Origin: Bacillus sp. MRMR6
GTDB taxonomy: Bacteria; Bacillota; Bacilli; Bacillales; Cytobacillaceae
DNA length: 64,000 nucleotides
Assembly: GCF_001940785.1 (NCBI RefSeq)
Contig: NZ_MSLS01000020.1
Coordinates: forward strand, 24,542-88,541
Reading direction: 5' to 3'
Positions 16,994 to 25,263 of this stretch are shown one piece after another. Both the position numbers and the translations under genes were made by a program. Every line of letters starts with the position of its first letter. The first letter of the stretch is position 1. A model generated the notes under the pieces. That model did not search any database. It was not told the origin of the DNA and worked only from the letters and a program-made list of their open reading frames with translations.

Positions 16994-17028
16994 ATGACAT
17001 TTATCATGGGATTGGACATGACAGATGT
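16994..17028 (+). promoter_or_regulatory. Candidate DesR operator region
   Basis: Two small dyads, ATGACATTTATCAT (16994-17007) and ACATGACAGATGT (17016-17028), lie 63-97 bp upstream of the des start, where DesR is known to bind as tandem sites in B. subtilis. I cannot confirm the consensus from memory, so this is a position-based guess. Confidence 0.4.
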
Positions 17029-17090
17029 GACTGCAGGTGATTATCTTTCATCGGCAATAATTTTTATCAAAAAAGGAAGGAACTGAAATT

Positions 17091-18125
17091 ATGATTGAAC
17101 AAAATCAAAAAAAATTGCGAAAGCAGATAATGCCATTTGAAAGGTCAAATTTAAGAGCAAGTTTATGGCAGTTGATTAATACCTTGGTCCCATTCTTCCT
17201 ATTATGGATATTGGCTTATCAAAGTCTTTCTATTTCTTATTTGCTAACTCTTGTTATTAACGTAATTGCTGCTGGTTTTCTGGTGAGGACGTTCATTATA
17301 TTTCATGATTGTTGTCACCACTCGTTCTTTAAGAATCGCCAGGCGAATAAAATAGTAGGAATGATCACAGGTGTCATGACGTTATTTCCCTACAGTCAAT
17401 GGCAGCATGATCATTCAGTACACCATGCAACCAGCAGTAACTTAGACAAGCGGGGAACGGGGGATATTTGGGTCCTGACGGTTGATGAATATATGGAAGC
17501 AACCCCATTGAAACGTCTGCAATACCGTCTTTACCGAAATCCTCTAGTTATGTTTGGAATTGGACCGATTTACAGCTTTCTTATCAGAAATCGCTTTAAT
17601 CGTAAAGACGCTAGAATAGCTGAAAAGCTAAATACTTACCTGACGAATCTTCTCATTGCTATTGTGATTGCGCTTTTCACTGTTACGATTGGCTGGGAAG
17701 CATTTCTTCTCATTCAAGGCCCAATTTTTCTCATCTCTGGTTCACTGGGAATCTGGTTATTTTACGTACAACATACCTTTGAGGATTCCTACTTTGAAGA
17801 AGACGAACATTGGGAATATGTCAGAGCGGCAGTTGAGGGAAGTAGTTTCTATAAGCTTCCGAAGATCCTTCAATGGTTAACTGGTAATATTGGCTACCAT
17901 CATGTTCACCATTTATGTCCGAGGGTGCCGAACTATAAGCTTGAAGAGGCACATAATAATACTCCTCCATTGCACAACGTACCAACCGTTACGCTTGCAA
18001 CCAGCTTGAGTTCACTTAAATTTCGTCTCTGGGATGAAAAACAGAAAAAATTTGTCGGCTATCGAGCAGTAAAGAGTCTTGTAAAGGAAAAGAGCCTTCT
18101 AGGAAGAAAGATGTCTGAAGGTTAA
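17091..18125 (+). CDS. des: Phospholipid acyl desaturase Des
   Basis: Membrane-bound di-iron desaturase that introduces a cis double bond into acyl chains of membrane lipids after cold shock (delta-5 in B. subtilis). The three histidine boxes are present: HDCCHH at 72-77, HDHSVHH at 106-112 and HHVHH at 270-274, plus His228 in YVQHTFED. Four hydrophobic segments flank them. Length, 344 aa, matches B. subtilis Des (352). AAGGAAGG precedes the ATG. DesK and DesR genes follow, the same regulon arrangement as in B. subtilis. Confidence is high because of both motifs and neighbours. Confidence 0.93.
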   Translation: MIEQNQKKLRKQIMPFERSNLRASLWQLINTLVPFFLLWILAYQSLSISYLLTLVINVIAAGFLVRTFIIFHDCCHHSFFKNRQANKIVGMITGVMTLFPYSQWQHDHSVHHATSSNLDKRGTGDIWVLTVDEYMEATPLKRLQYRLYRNPLVMFGIGPIYSFLIRNRFNRKDARIAEKLNTYLTNLLIAIVIALFTVTIGWEAFLLIQGPIFLISGSLGIWLFYVQHTFEDSYFEEDEHWEYVRAAVEGSSFYKLPKILQWLTGNIGYHHVHHLCPRVPNYKLEEAHNNTPPLHNVPTVTLATSLSSLKFRLWDEKQKKFVGYRAVKSLVKEKSLLGRKMSEG

Positions 18126-18261
18126 ATAGGCAGATGGAAAACAAGCTCGGGACGGGCTTGTTTTTTTAAAAGGCTTTATAGTACCGTTGAATAGTAACGA
18201 GAGAGAAATATGTGATAAAATGCAGAGAGATTATCCATTCTTAACCAAAAGAGGTCCCTGT

Positions 18262-19398
18262 ATGATAAAAAAGTACTTCACCTTTCAAAAACATAATGGA
18301 ATTACGCCGTATATTTGGACAGTTCTTTGTATTTTACCGTTTTATTTTATTTTCCAAACAGCATCCCCTATAAAAATTATTATCGGAGTTTTTCTTACCG
18401 TTCTCTTTTTTATTTTTTATCGAATCGCCTTTTTTGCCAAGGGGTGGCCCGTATATCTCTGGAGTCTTATCTTGATAGGTATATCGATTACATCGACTAG
18501 TCTTTATAGTTACGTTTATTTCGCCTTTTTTCTAGCCTATTTTATTGGCAATATAAAGGACCGTATTCCATTTTTAACACTTTATTTTATCCATTTAATT
18601 AGCACATCAGCATCTATAAATTTTAGTATCGTTCAGCATGATGGTTTTTTCCTTAAGCAATTGCCTTTTGTCATCATCATCTGGATCAGTGTTATCTTGC
18701 TACCCTTCAGCATTCACAATCGGAAGGAGGTAGGCCAGCTAGAGGAGAAGCTAGAAGATGCTAACAAGAGAATTTCTGAACTAGTAAAAATAGAAGAGCG
18801 ACAGCGGATTGCTCGGGATCTCCACGATACACTGGGGCAAAAGCTGTCATTAATAGGCTTAAAGAGTGACTTAGCCAGGAAGTTAATTACAAAGGATCCA
18901 GAGCAAGCTCGCAATGAATTGAAGGATGTTCAGCAAACGGCAAGAACTGCTTTAAGTGAGGTTAGAAAAATGGTATCGTCAATGCGCGGTATTCGCCTAA
19001 AGGATGAAATCATTCGTGTAAAACAAATTCTTAAAGCGGCTGAAATTGGCTTTGTAGAAGAACACGATTTCTCTTCAAAGAATGTATCCCTGCTAACAGA
19101 AAACATTCTTAGCATGTGTTTAAAAGAGGCGGTAAATAACGTTGTTAAGCACAGTCGTGCAAAATCGTGCTGGGTTACAATTGATCAAACCTGGAAAGAA
19201 ATTGTGTTGACCATTCGGGATGACGGGAAGTTCAAAACCCCTCGTGAAAATGAAGTGAAGGGAAGCGGGCTGCTAGGAATGAAAGAACGACTAGAGTTTA
19301 TTAATGGAAGCCTAGAAATCTATCCTGACAATGGAACAACTCTCGTAATTAAAGTACCGAACGATGTAAAGCCGATGGAAAAGGAGGGGCAAAAATGA
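18262..19398 (+). CDS. desK: Thermosensor histidine kinase DesK
   Basis: Sensor kinase/phosphatase that detects membrane thickness and order and controls DesR. The start is the ATG at 18262 with GAGG 8 bases upstream; the frame open to 18187 has no ribosome site. From this start the N-terminus, MIKKYFTFQKHNGITPYIWT, aligns without gaps with B. subtilis DesK, including Lys10 and Asn12 of the 'sunken-buoy' thermosensing motif. Five hydrophobic segments follow, then a coiled-coil (LEEKLEDANKRISELVK) and the phospho-acceptor His188 in RIARDLHDTLGQ, the same number as in B. subtilis. The ATPase domain has KEAVNNVVKHSRAK and GSGLLGMKERLEF. It overlaps desR by 4 bases. Confidence 0.95.
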   Translation: MIKKYFTFQKHNGITPYIWTVLCILPFYFIFQTASPIKIIIGVFLTVLFFIFYRIAFFAKGWPVYLWSLILIGISITSTSLYSYVYFAFFLAYFIGNIKDRIPFLTLYFIHLISTSASINFSIVQHDGFFLKQLPFVIIIWISVILLPFSIHNRKEVGQLEEKLEDANKRISELVKIEERQRIARDLHDTLGQKLSLIGLKSDLARKLITKDPEQARNELKDVQQTARTALSEVRKMVSSMRGIRLKDEIIRVKQILKAAEIGFVEEHDFSSKNVSLLTENILSMCLKEAVNNVVKHSRAKSCWVTIDQTWKEIVLTIRDDGKFKTPRENEVKGSGLLGMKERLEFINGSLEIYPDNGTTLVIKVPNDVKPMEKEGQK

Positions 19399-19994
19399 TT
19401 AAAATCGTGATTGCGGAAGACCAGCAAATGCTGCTTGGAGCTTTTGGATCGCTGCTTGACTTAGAAGAAGATATGGAAGTTGTGGGGAAGGCAACGAACG
19501 GGGAGGAAGCTGTAGCTTTAGTGAGGAAGCACCAGCCTGATGTATGTATTATGGATATTGAAATGCCAGGTAAAACAGGGCTTGAGGCTGCTGAAGAGTT
19601 AACAGGCTTGCCATGTAAAGTCATCATTTTAACTACGTTTGCCCGAACTGGCTACTTTCAGCGTGCCTTAAAAGCTGGTGTGAAAGGCTATTTATTAAAG
19701 GATAGCCCAAGCGAGGAACTAGCTAGCTCCATCCGCAGTGTGATGGCAGGGAAAAGAATCTATGCACCTGAGCTTATGGATGATGTTTACGGTGAAGAAA
19801 ACCCACTTACAGACCGAGAAAAAGAAGTATTAGAACTTGTAGCAAACGGAAAAAACACACAAGAAATAGCAGAACAGCTAAGCATCAAAACCGGAACCGT
19901 CCGCAACTATATCTCCACCATCCTAGATAAACTCGACGTCAAAAACCGGATCGAAGCCATCACCCAATCCAAAGAAAAGGGCTGGTTTAAGTAA
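19395..19994 (+). CDS. desR: Response regulator DesR
   Basis: NarL-family regulator that, when phosphorylated by DesK at low temperature, activates des. The receiver contains acidic residues Glu8/Asp9, phospho-acceptor Asp54 in CIMDIEMPG, Thr80 and the lysine in YLLKD. The LuxR-type HTH is at about 137-195 (LTDREKEVLELVANGKNTQEI, with KTGTVRNYI). ATGA overlap with desK implies coupled translation. 199 aa is the normal length. The two small palindromes after the stop at 20013-20044 may end the transcript. Confidence 0.94.
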   Translation: MIKIVIAEDQQMLLGAFGSLLDLEEDMEVVGKATNGEEAVALVRKHQPDVCIMDIEMPGKTGLEAAEELTGLPCKVIILTTFARTGYFQRALKAGVKGYLLKDSPSEELASSIRSVMAGKRIYAPELMDDVYGEENPLTDREKEVLELVANGKNTQEIAEQLSIKTGTVRNYISTILDKLDVKNRIEAITQSKEKGWFK

Positions 19995-20012
19995 ATACAT
20001 TGGTATAACATT

Positions 20013-20044
20013 GGTGCCTGTCACCGTCCGTGGACACTGTCCAC
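20013..20044. repeat. Paired small palindromes after desR
   Basis: GGTGCCTGTCACC (20013-20025) is followed by the perfect dyad GTGGACACTGTCCAC (20030-20044). The first resembles the palindrome at 3409. No T-run follows. This looks like a dispersed repeat rather than a classic terminator. Confidence 0.6.
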
Positions 20045-20172
20045 CCCAGAAATACATTTTGGAGTAAAAATGGAAATAAGGTTCCAATCTTATTTCTATT
20101 TTTTTTTGTTCTCGTGTTATAATTAGGCTGAAAATTGAGATAAATTTTATGGGAAAAGGGTGTGATTTACGG

Positions 20173-21783
20173 ATGAATACTGCGTCACAGGAGACAGATA
20201 CTCGGGGACAAAACATCTATACATTTGATGATTTTGTTACACGGCGTGAGAATTTAGATTGGTACAGGAATGAGCCTTTTTTCCAAAAAGTAGTGGAGAA
20301 ATTCACTGGTGCTGATTTTGAAAAGGTCCATGAGCAAGTCCTTGCCTTCTCACCGACGATCTCTTCAAAATGGAACCAGCTTGCTGAGCGAATTGCCCGG
20401 CCTGAGGTCCGTCCATATTTACTTCATTATGATGCTTTTAACCATCGGATTGACCGGATCGTCCGCCCCTATGAAACACACAAGCTAGAAACTGAGGTTT
20501 TTGGACACGGGTTATTTTCTAGTAAAATGGCTCCGTGGGAAAGCTTTGTGAAACGGATGCTGCTCCATCAAATTGGTGAAGGTGGAGTCACGTGCCCCCT
20601 AACTTGTACACATGGATTAATTGCTCTTCTTGAGCAATTTCCTAACCAAGACCTACCGGAACTACAAGAAATCCTACTACATACAAAAGAGGGGGCAGGC
20701 GGAGAATTTGCAATTGGTGCCCAATTTATGACTGAAATTCAAGGTGGTTCTGACCTGCCTGCGAATGTCCTCGAGGCTGTACCTGATGGAAAGTATTATC
20801 GTATATATGGCAACAAGTTCTTTTGTTCAGCAGCCCATGCAGATTATTCTGTAGTGACAGCGAAAATAACAGGTACAGACAAAGTGTCCTCCTTTATCGT
20901 CCCGGCCTGGCTGCCTGGTGATAAGGAAAAGGAAAAACGTAATGGTTATGAAATTAACAGGATCAAGTGGAAGCTAGGGACCGCGGAATTGCCAACAGCG
21001 GAAATTCAATATAAAGGGGCGTTAGCCTATCCGATTGGACCAAAGAATAAAGGGATAGCGGTTGCTGTCGGAATTGTCCTTACCTTGTCCAGGCTTGAAA
21101 TCGGCATTGCATGTGCAGGCTTTATGCTTCGTGCCTCAAGAGAAGCGAAGCTTTACGGTGATTTCCGAACGGCTTTTGGCAAGAAGATTAAGGAATTTCC
21201 ATTAACGGCTAGTAAGTTAAAGAAAATTGAAAACGCTGCCAAAAGAACTACAGCAGGTGCCTTTAAGGTGTATAATTTATTTCTGCAATTAGAGAAGCCT
21301 TTGAACCCAGGGATTCATTCTGATCATCCGGTTGAAATGAGAAAACAGCTATTTAATTTACGGGAGCTTGTCCTATTGCAAAAAATTTGTGCTACGAACG
21401 AAGGGGCGGAGGTACTAAGAGATGCCATTTCAGTTTTTGCAGGGCATGGTGTGATGGAGGAGTTTTCATCACTGCCGCGCATCTTCCGGGATGTCGTCGT
21501 GAATGAACAATGGGAAGGACCTAGGAACCTGTTATTAACGCAAATTTACCGGGATCTTCAAAGAGTTTCAGATTGGTATTCACCTTCTGAATTCGTCAGC
21601 GGCATACTTGAAGGGGCAACGAAGGAAACAATTATTGAATACTCTCAACATTTGGAGGAGCTTCTCAAAAGGCCTGTATTAGGTGAAGTAAGCGATAGGT
21701 CAATCGAAGCAGCAGAAGAATGGGATGCTTTTTGTGATTCCTTCTTTAAAGCCTATCAGCAAGTTGCTCTATCAGAAATTTAA
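20173..21783 (+). CDS. AidB-like acyl-CoA dehydrogenase family protein
   Basis: Flavoprotein of the acyl-CoA dehydrogenase superfamily, about 536 residues, longer than ordinary acyl-CoA dehydrogenases (about 380) and similar in length to the AidB/DNA-alkylation-response branch. Visible marks are the FAD/substrate strand MTEIQGGSDLPAN, GNKFFCSAAHADYSVVTAK, the FIVPAWLPGD region and the C-terminal VFAGHGVMEEFSSLPRIFRD with NEQWEGPRNLL. In AidB the last segment replaces the usual catalytic base context, so true dehydrogenase activity is uncertain. I start at the ATG at 20173, behind AAAAGGGTG; an in-frame ATG at 20149 has no such site. It is monocistronic. Confidence 0.82.
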   Translation: MNTASQETDTRGQNIYTFDDFVTRRENLDWYRNEPFFQKVVEKFTGADFEKVHEQVLAFSPTISSKWNQLAERIARPEVRPYLLHYDAFNHRIDRIVRPYETHKLETEVFGHGLFSSKMAPWESFVKRMLLHQIGEGGVTCPLTCTHGLIALLEQFPNQDLPELQEILLHTKEGAGGEFAIGAQFMTEIQGGSDLPANVLEAVPDGKYYRIYGNKFFCSAAHADYSVVTAKITGTDKVSSFIVPAWLPGDKEKEKRNGYEINRIKWKLGTAELPTAEIQYKGALAYPIGPKNKGIAVAVGIVLTLSRLEIGIACAGFMLRASREAKLYGDFRTAFGKKIKEFPLTASKLKKIENAAKRTTAGAFKVYNLFLQLEKPLNPGIHSDHPVEMRKQLFNLRELVLLQKICATNEGAEVLRDAISVFAGHGVMEEFSSLPRIFRDVVVNEQWEGPRNLLLTQIYRDLQRVSDWYSPSEFVSGILEGATKETIIEYSQHLEELLKRPVLGEVSDRSIEAAEEWDAFCDSFFKAYQQVALSEI

Positions 21784-21790
21784 TACATTT

Positions 21791-21833
21791 AGCCGGTATA
21801 CGAGTTAAGAACACTCGGTTCCGGCTTTTTTCT
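21791..21833 (+). terminator. Terminator of the AidB-like gene
   Basis: AGCCGG/CCGGCT outer stem with CGAGT/ACTCG inside, then TTTTTTCTT. Confidence 0.8.
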
Positions 21834-21836
21834 TAG

Positions 21837-21976
21837 GGCTCCAGGTGCTTCGCGCACCTTAAGGAGGTCCGGGGAGCCTCCTCGGCGCTAAAGCGCCTGT
21901 GGGGTGGGCAAAATATTTATTGAGTCTCCCCTGTCCCTTCCTCCTGCAGGAGTCTCGCGCCTTCCGCTCCAATCAT
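21837..21976. repeat. Multi-hairpin intergenic repeat
   Basis: A GC-rich non-coding stretch in an AT-rich genome with successive small hairpins: GGTGCTTCGCGCACC, GGAGGtccggggaGCCTCC, GGCGCTaaAGCGCC and the palindrome CTCCTGCAGGAG. It ends in CGCGCCTTCCGCTCC, which resembles the ends of the repeats at 37898 and 49315 (CCTTCCGCTTTTC). No coding capacity is seen. Confidence 0.65.
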
Positions 21977-22028
21977 CAACCATTATCTTTAACACAGCCA
22001 TTTCTAAAAAATACAGATAAAATATTAG

Positions 22029-22059
22029 TTGACCTTAACGTTACGTAAAGGTGTATGGT
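22029..22059 (+). promoter_or_regulatory. MerR-type promoter with 19-bp spacer and operator dyad
   Basis: TTGACC (22029-22034) and TATGGT (22054-22059) are 19 bp apart, longer than the normal 17. The spacer holds the dyad CCTTAACGTTACGTAAAGG (22033-22051). This is the hallmark of promoters untwisted by MerR regulators, and it sits 24 bp before the merR-family gene, so autoregulation is expected. Confidence 0.85.
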
Positions 22060-22082
22060 TAAGTCATGAGGAGGTATTTTGT

Positions 22083-22847
22083 ATGGAGTATACAATACAA
22101 AAACTAGCACAGCTCGCAGGTGTTAGCACCAGAACTTTACGGTACTATGATGAGATAGCTATTCTTAAGCCGGCAAGAATCAATTCATCAGGATATCGGA
22201 TTTATGGGCAAAGAGAGGTTGACCGCCTTCAGCAAATCTTATTTTATCGAGAACTTGGTGTAGGTTTAGGCTTCATAAAAGATATTGTAACGGCCCCTTC
22301 CTTTGACGGTGCTAAAGCGCTAAGAGAACACTTGGAAAAACTCCTCGAAAAAAGAGAACAGCTCGATGTATTAATCGCGAATGTGAATATGACCATTGCT
22401 GTAACAGAAGGGAGAATGGAGATGTCTAATAATGAAAAGTTTGAAGGTTTTAAGAAAAAAATGGTTGAGGACAATGAGAAGGTATATGGGAAAGAAATTC
22501 GTGATAAATATGGTAAAGACACAGTGGAAAAGTCAAATGCCAAAGTGATGAACATGTCTAAGCAAGAATACGAGGAGGTAACTGCACTTGAAAAACAAGT
22601 CCATCTAATCCTCGCTGAAGCATTCAAAACAGGAGATCCATCTAGTGACTTAGCACAAAAAGCAGCTGATTTACACAAGCAATGGCTGACTTATTACTGG
22701 AACGAATACAACAAGGAAGCACATGCAGGTCTTGCCCAGATGTATGTTGATGATGAAAGATTTACTGCTTATTACGACAAAGAACAGCCAGGAACAGCGA
22801 GATTTTTACGAGATGCTATCCTTATTTACACAGAATCAAAAAATTAA
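22083..22847 (+). CDS. MerR family regulator with TipAS effector domain
   Basis: Transcription activator of the MerR family, 254 aa. The winged HTH is at the N-terminus (YTIQKLAQLAGVSTRTLRYYDE, then a wing around SGYRIYG), followed by a dimerisation helix (ALREHLEKLLEKREQLDVL). The C-terminal half from about residue 115 matches the TipAS drug-binding domain, with the characteristic KYGKDTVEKSNAKV and YYWNEYNKEAHAGLAQMYVDD. Related proteins (TipAL, Mta) sense antibiotics or multidrug substrates and activate efflux genes. The ATG at 22083 has GAGGAGG at ideal spacing. No efflux pump gene is adjacent, so the target may be distant or only itself. Confidence 0.88.
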   Translation: MEYTIQKLAQLAGVSTRTLRYYDEIAILKPARINSSGYRIYGQREVDRLQQILFYRELGVGLGFIKDIVTAPSFDGAKALREHLEKLLEKREQLDVLIANVNMTIAVTEGRMEMSNNEKFEGFKKKMVEDNEKVYGKEIRDKYGKDTVEKSNAKVMNMSKQEYEEVTALEKQVHLILAEAFKTGDPSSDLAQKAADLHKQWLTYYWNEYNKEAHAGLAQMYVDDERFTAYYDKEQPGTARFLRDAILIYTESKN

Positions 22848-22866
22848 CCGAACTATAGCTTTCTGT

Positions 22867-22905
22867 AAAAACCAGCCGATTTTAAGTTGATTCGGGTGGT
22901 TTTTG
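22867..22905 (+). terminator. Terminator of the MerR-family gene
   Basis: AAAAACCAGCCGA pairs with TCGGGTGGTTTTT around an 12-base loop. Confidence 0.8.
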
Positions 22906-23071
22906 TATGTGAAACAGCTGAGCATAAGCAGGATACATACCTTGATTTTTTTAGTAAGTAACATCACAATATAATAGAGATAATTTTTAAAACATACGCT
23001 TTGTAAAGGTTTTGATATTTACGAAATCTGCGGATGATTACATAAATAAGCTTAATGAAAGGCGATTTGAA

Positions 23072-24391
23072 ATGACAGAAACATTTAATTTAGATATTGA
23101 TCTATTTTTTAAGTTATTTAATAATATGTCAGATTTGGTCTTTCTTACAAAGGTAGAAGATAAAGATAAGTTTAGCTATGTCCTGGCAAATAAGCCGGCT
23201 AAAGATTTATGGGGTCTGAAGGAGGAGTCGTTTGGAAAAAGAATCGATGAAGTCCTGCCCGAGGAGATATTTACGATAGTGGAGTCAGTCTATAAAGAAG
23301 CAGTGAAACAAAGAGAACCGATAACTTATGTAGAAAAGCTGGCTGCCTCACCAACACGGATGAAGCTTCAGCACAATCACACATTCGTGTATTGGGAGTC
23401 TACGATCACCCCTGTCTTTAACCAAAATGGCGTTTGTACTCATTTGTTAGCGGTAGTTCGTGATATTTCGGATCGTCAGCAAAAAGAGATGGAACTGAAA
23501 AAGATGAATGATCGCTTTGAACTGGTTTGGAACAGTGTAGCCGAAGCAATGTATACCTTTGATAAACAGGAAAATTATGTTTCAGTCAATAAATCGTTTG
23601 AGAAATTGCTGGGATGGTCAGAAGAAGAAATATTAAATGATCGAACCATTAGCATTATTCCTGAAGATAGTCAGGAAGATTTACGAGAAATTATTGATAA
23701 GTTAAAAATAGGTGAGACAATCCCAACACATGAGGTAAAACGGGTGACAAAAAGTGGAGGCTTGGTCGATTTCCTAGCTTCCTATTCACCAATTTATGAT
23801 GAAACGGGTGAATGGGACGGCGGGGTTGTCGTCTACAAGGATATTACCGAACGGAAGAGGTACGAGGAAAGACTAAAGCATATCGCCTTGCATGACTATT
23901 TAACAGGGCTACCTAATCGAAACTATTTTTCTCAGAGACTTAACGTGGAAATGGAGCGGGCAAAACAAACTCAAAGTCTGCTCTCTGTTTTCGTTCTAGA
24001 CATCGATAAGTTTAAATTAATTAATGACACCTTCGGACATGATGTTGGTGATGACCTTTTAAAAGAATTTGCCCATCGGGTTAGCAGTTCATTGAGAAGA
24101 AATGATTTATTGGCTAGATTAGGCGGAGATGAATTTGTTATCCTTGTTCCAGATCTATCACATCAAACAAACGCCAAAGAAATTGCAGATAGAATTCTCC
24201 AGTCACTCCGCAGGGATTGGGAAATTGCCGATTCAACCAGACAAATTACTTCAAGCATCGGGATTGCTTTTTTTGATAATGAAGATTTAGACGAAAAGAC
24301 TTTATTTAAAAATGCTGACCTTGCATTATATCTAGCAAAGAAAAAAGGTAGGAATAATTATCAAATCTATAAAGGTGAAAAAACTGACTAG
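23072..24391 (+). CDS. Diguanylate cyclase, PAS-PAS-GGDEF
   Basis: Probable c-di-GMP synthase of 439 aa. Two PAS domains occupy about residues 9-140 (FNNMSDLVFLTKVED onward, ending VVRDISDRQQ) and 145-265 (ending VVYKDITERKRYEERL), then a GGDEF domain to the end. The active site GGDEF is intact at 351-355, the Mg/GTP-binding DIDKFKLINDTFGHDVGD is typical, and the inhibitory I-site RxxD is present at 342-345, so product inhibition is expected. No membrane segment is seen, so it is cytosolic and should sense a PAS ligand. The ATG at 23072 has AAAGGCG upstream. There is no EAL domain. Confidence 0.92.
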   Translation: MTETFNLDIDLFFKLFNNMSDLVFLTKVEDKDKFSYVLANKPAKDLWGLKEESFGKRIDEVLPEEIFTIVESVYKEAVKQREPITYVEKLAASPTRMKLQHNHTFVYWESTITPVFNQNGVCTHLLAVVRDISDRQQKEMELKKMNDRFELVWNSVAEAMYTFDKQENYVSVNKSFEKLLGWSEEEILNDRTISIIPEDSQEDLREIIDKLKIGETIPTHEVKRVTKSGGLVDFLASYSPIYDETGEWDGGVVVYKDITERKRYEERLKHIALHDYLTGLPNRNYFSQRLNVEMERAKQTQSLLSVFVLDIDKFKLINDTFGHDVGDDLLKEFAHRVSSSLRRNDLLARLGGDEFVILVPDLSHQTNAKEIADRILQSLRRDWEIADSTRQITSSIGIAFFDNEDLDEKTLFKNADLALYLAKKKGRNNYQIYKGEKTD

Positions 24392-24412
24392 TTATCTATA
24401 GTCAGTTTTTTC
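24378..24412. terminator. Bidirectional terminator between convergent genes
   Basis: AAAAAACTGACTA pairs with TATAGTCAGTTTTTT around GTTATC; A-run before and T-run after. Confidence 0.88.
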
Positions 24413-24414
24413 TA

Positions 24415-25011
24415 TTAAAGCCAATCCATGTTTAAGTATTTAACTAAGTAGTATTTGGTAATGGCTAGATATTCTCTGCCATAGGATTTAACTACGGCAA
24501 CGGCTGGAGTATCTGCCGGCAGACCGGCGAGCTCTAGTCCCTGGTCCCTTGCAATTGATTTGGCTCGGTAAATATGAAAATCATTTGTGACCACTAATCC
24601 ACTATTCCATTCATCGGTTAATAGCTGTTTGGAAAATCTAATATTTTCCACTGTGTCAGTGGATTGATCTTCTACTAAAATTCTTTCCTCACTAACTCCA
24701 TGTTTAATTAATCTTGCTTTAATCGCTTCCGCTTCACTTATATCCTCCCCAGGACCTTTCCCACCCGATGCAATGGCAACCGTATTAGTATAGTTCTTCA
24801 TATATTCAGCAGCCGTGTCAATTCGATACTGAAGTGCCAAGGAGGGAACCGTCCCATTTACTTTAGCACCTAAAATAATTAAGTAATCAACGTTAGCCGA
24901 AACCGCCATTTGGCTATGGTTCTTAATCTTTAGATGGAGAGCACTGAAATATACAATCATACCAAGGACTATGATACCTGCGCAAAGCAACCAGCGTTTA
25001 TTCTCCCTCAT
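24415..25011 (-). CDS. YdcF/SanA family (DUF218) membrane protein
   Basis: A 198-residue protein with one N-terminal membrane anchor and an extracytoplasmic DUF218 domain. Family motifs are DYLIILGAKVNG, SLALQYRID, ASGGKGPGEDISEAEAIK and the NDFHIYRAKSIARDQGL segment. SanA-type members affect envelope permeability and vancomycin tolerance, while YdcF binds SAM; the function here is not known. The start is not certain: the ATG at 25011 is favoured, but a GTG at 25029 is in frame and the ribosome site is weak. It converges on the diguanylate cyclase gene. Confidence 0.8.
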   Translation of the reverse strand: MRENKRWLLCAGIIVLGMIVYFSALHLKIKNHSQMAVSANVDYLIILGAKVNGTVPSLALQYRIDTAAEYMKNYTNTVAIASGGKGPGEDISEAEAIKARLIKHGVSEERILVEDQSTDTVENIRFSKQLLTDEWNSGLVVTNDFHIYRAKSIARDQGLELAGLPADTPAVAVVKSYGREYLAITKYYLVKYLNMDWL

Positions 25012-25133
25012 CCTATCACCAACCCACACGTTTTCTCTAAACCTATTTTACCATGTTCTTTCATATACACTCTATAAGAAATAAAGTTGTACGATATGCT
25101 TGCATAACTCTTGTATAAATAATCCCAAGATAT

Positions 25134-25147
25134 TGTAAGCGTTTTCA
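25134..25147 (+). promoter_or_regulatory. Perfect cre site (CcpA operator) upstream of argC
   Basis: TGTAAGCGTTTTCA matches the catabolite-responsive element consensus at every defined position. It is centred about 96 bp upstream of the predicted argC transcription start. Nearly the same sequence with flanks occurs upstream of gltA at 58676. Confidence 0.75.
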
Positions 25148-25200
25148 AAATAAATATTAATAAATACCAATAATAAACTGAAAAATGGGTTAATTTTTTA

Positions 25201-25239
25201 TTGAATATTTATTACGTTGTATGTATAATGATTCATTAT
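25201..25239 (+). promoter_or_regulatory. argC operon promoter with ArgR-type operators
   Basis: TTGAAT and TATAAT with exactly 17 bp between. The -35 lies in TTGAATATTTATTAC, which resembles an ARG-box half-pair, and the -10 runs into the perfect dyad ATAATGATTCATTAT (25225-25239). Repression by ArgR/AhrC with arginine is the expected control. Confidence 0.75.
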
Positions 25240-25263
25240 AAAGAAGGCATTGGAGTTGAGATT

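Noticed and set aside
20173..21783. Naming the gene aidB
   Set aside because: Length and C-terminal context fit that branch, but I cannot separate it from other long acyl-CoA dehydrogenases without an alignment.
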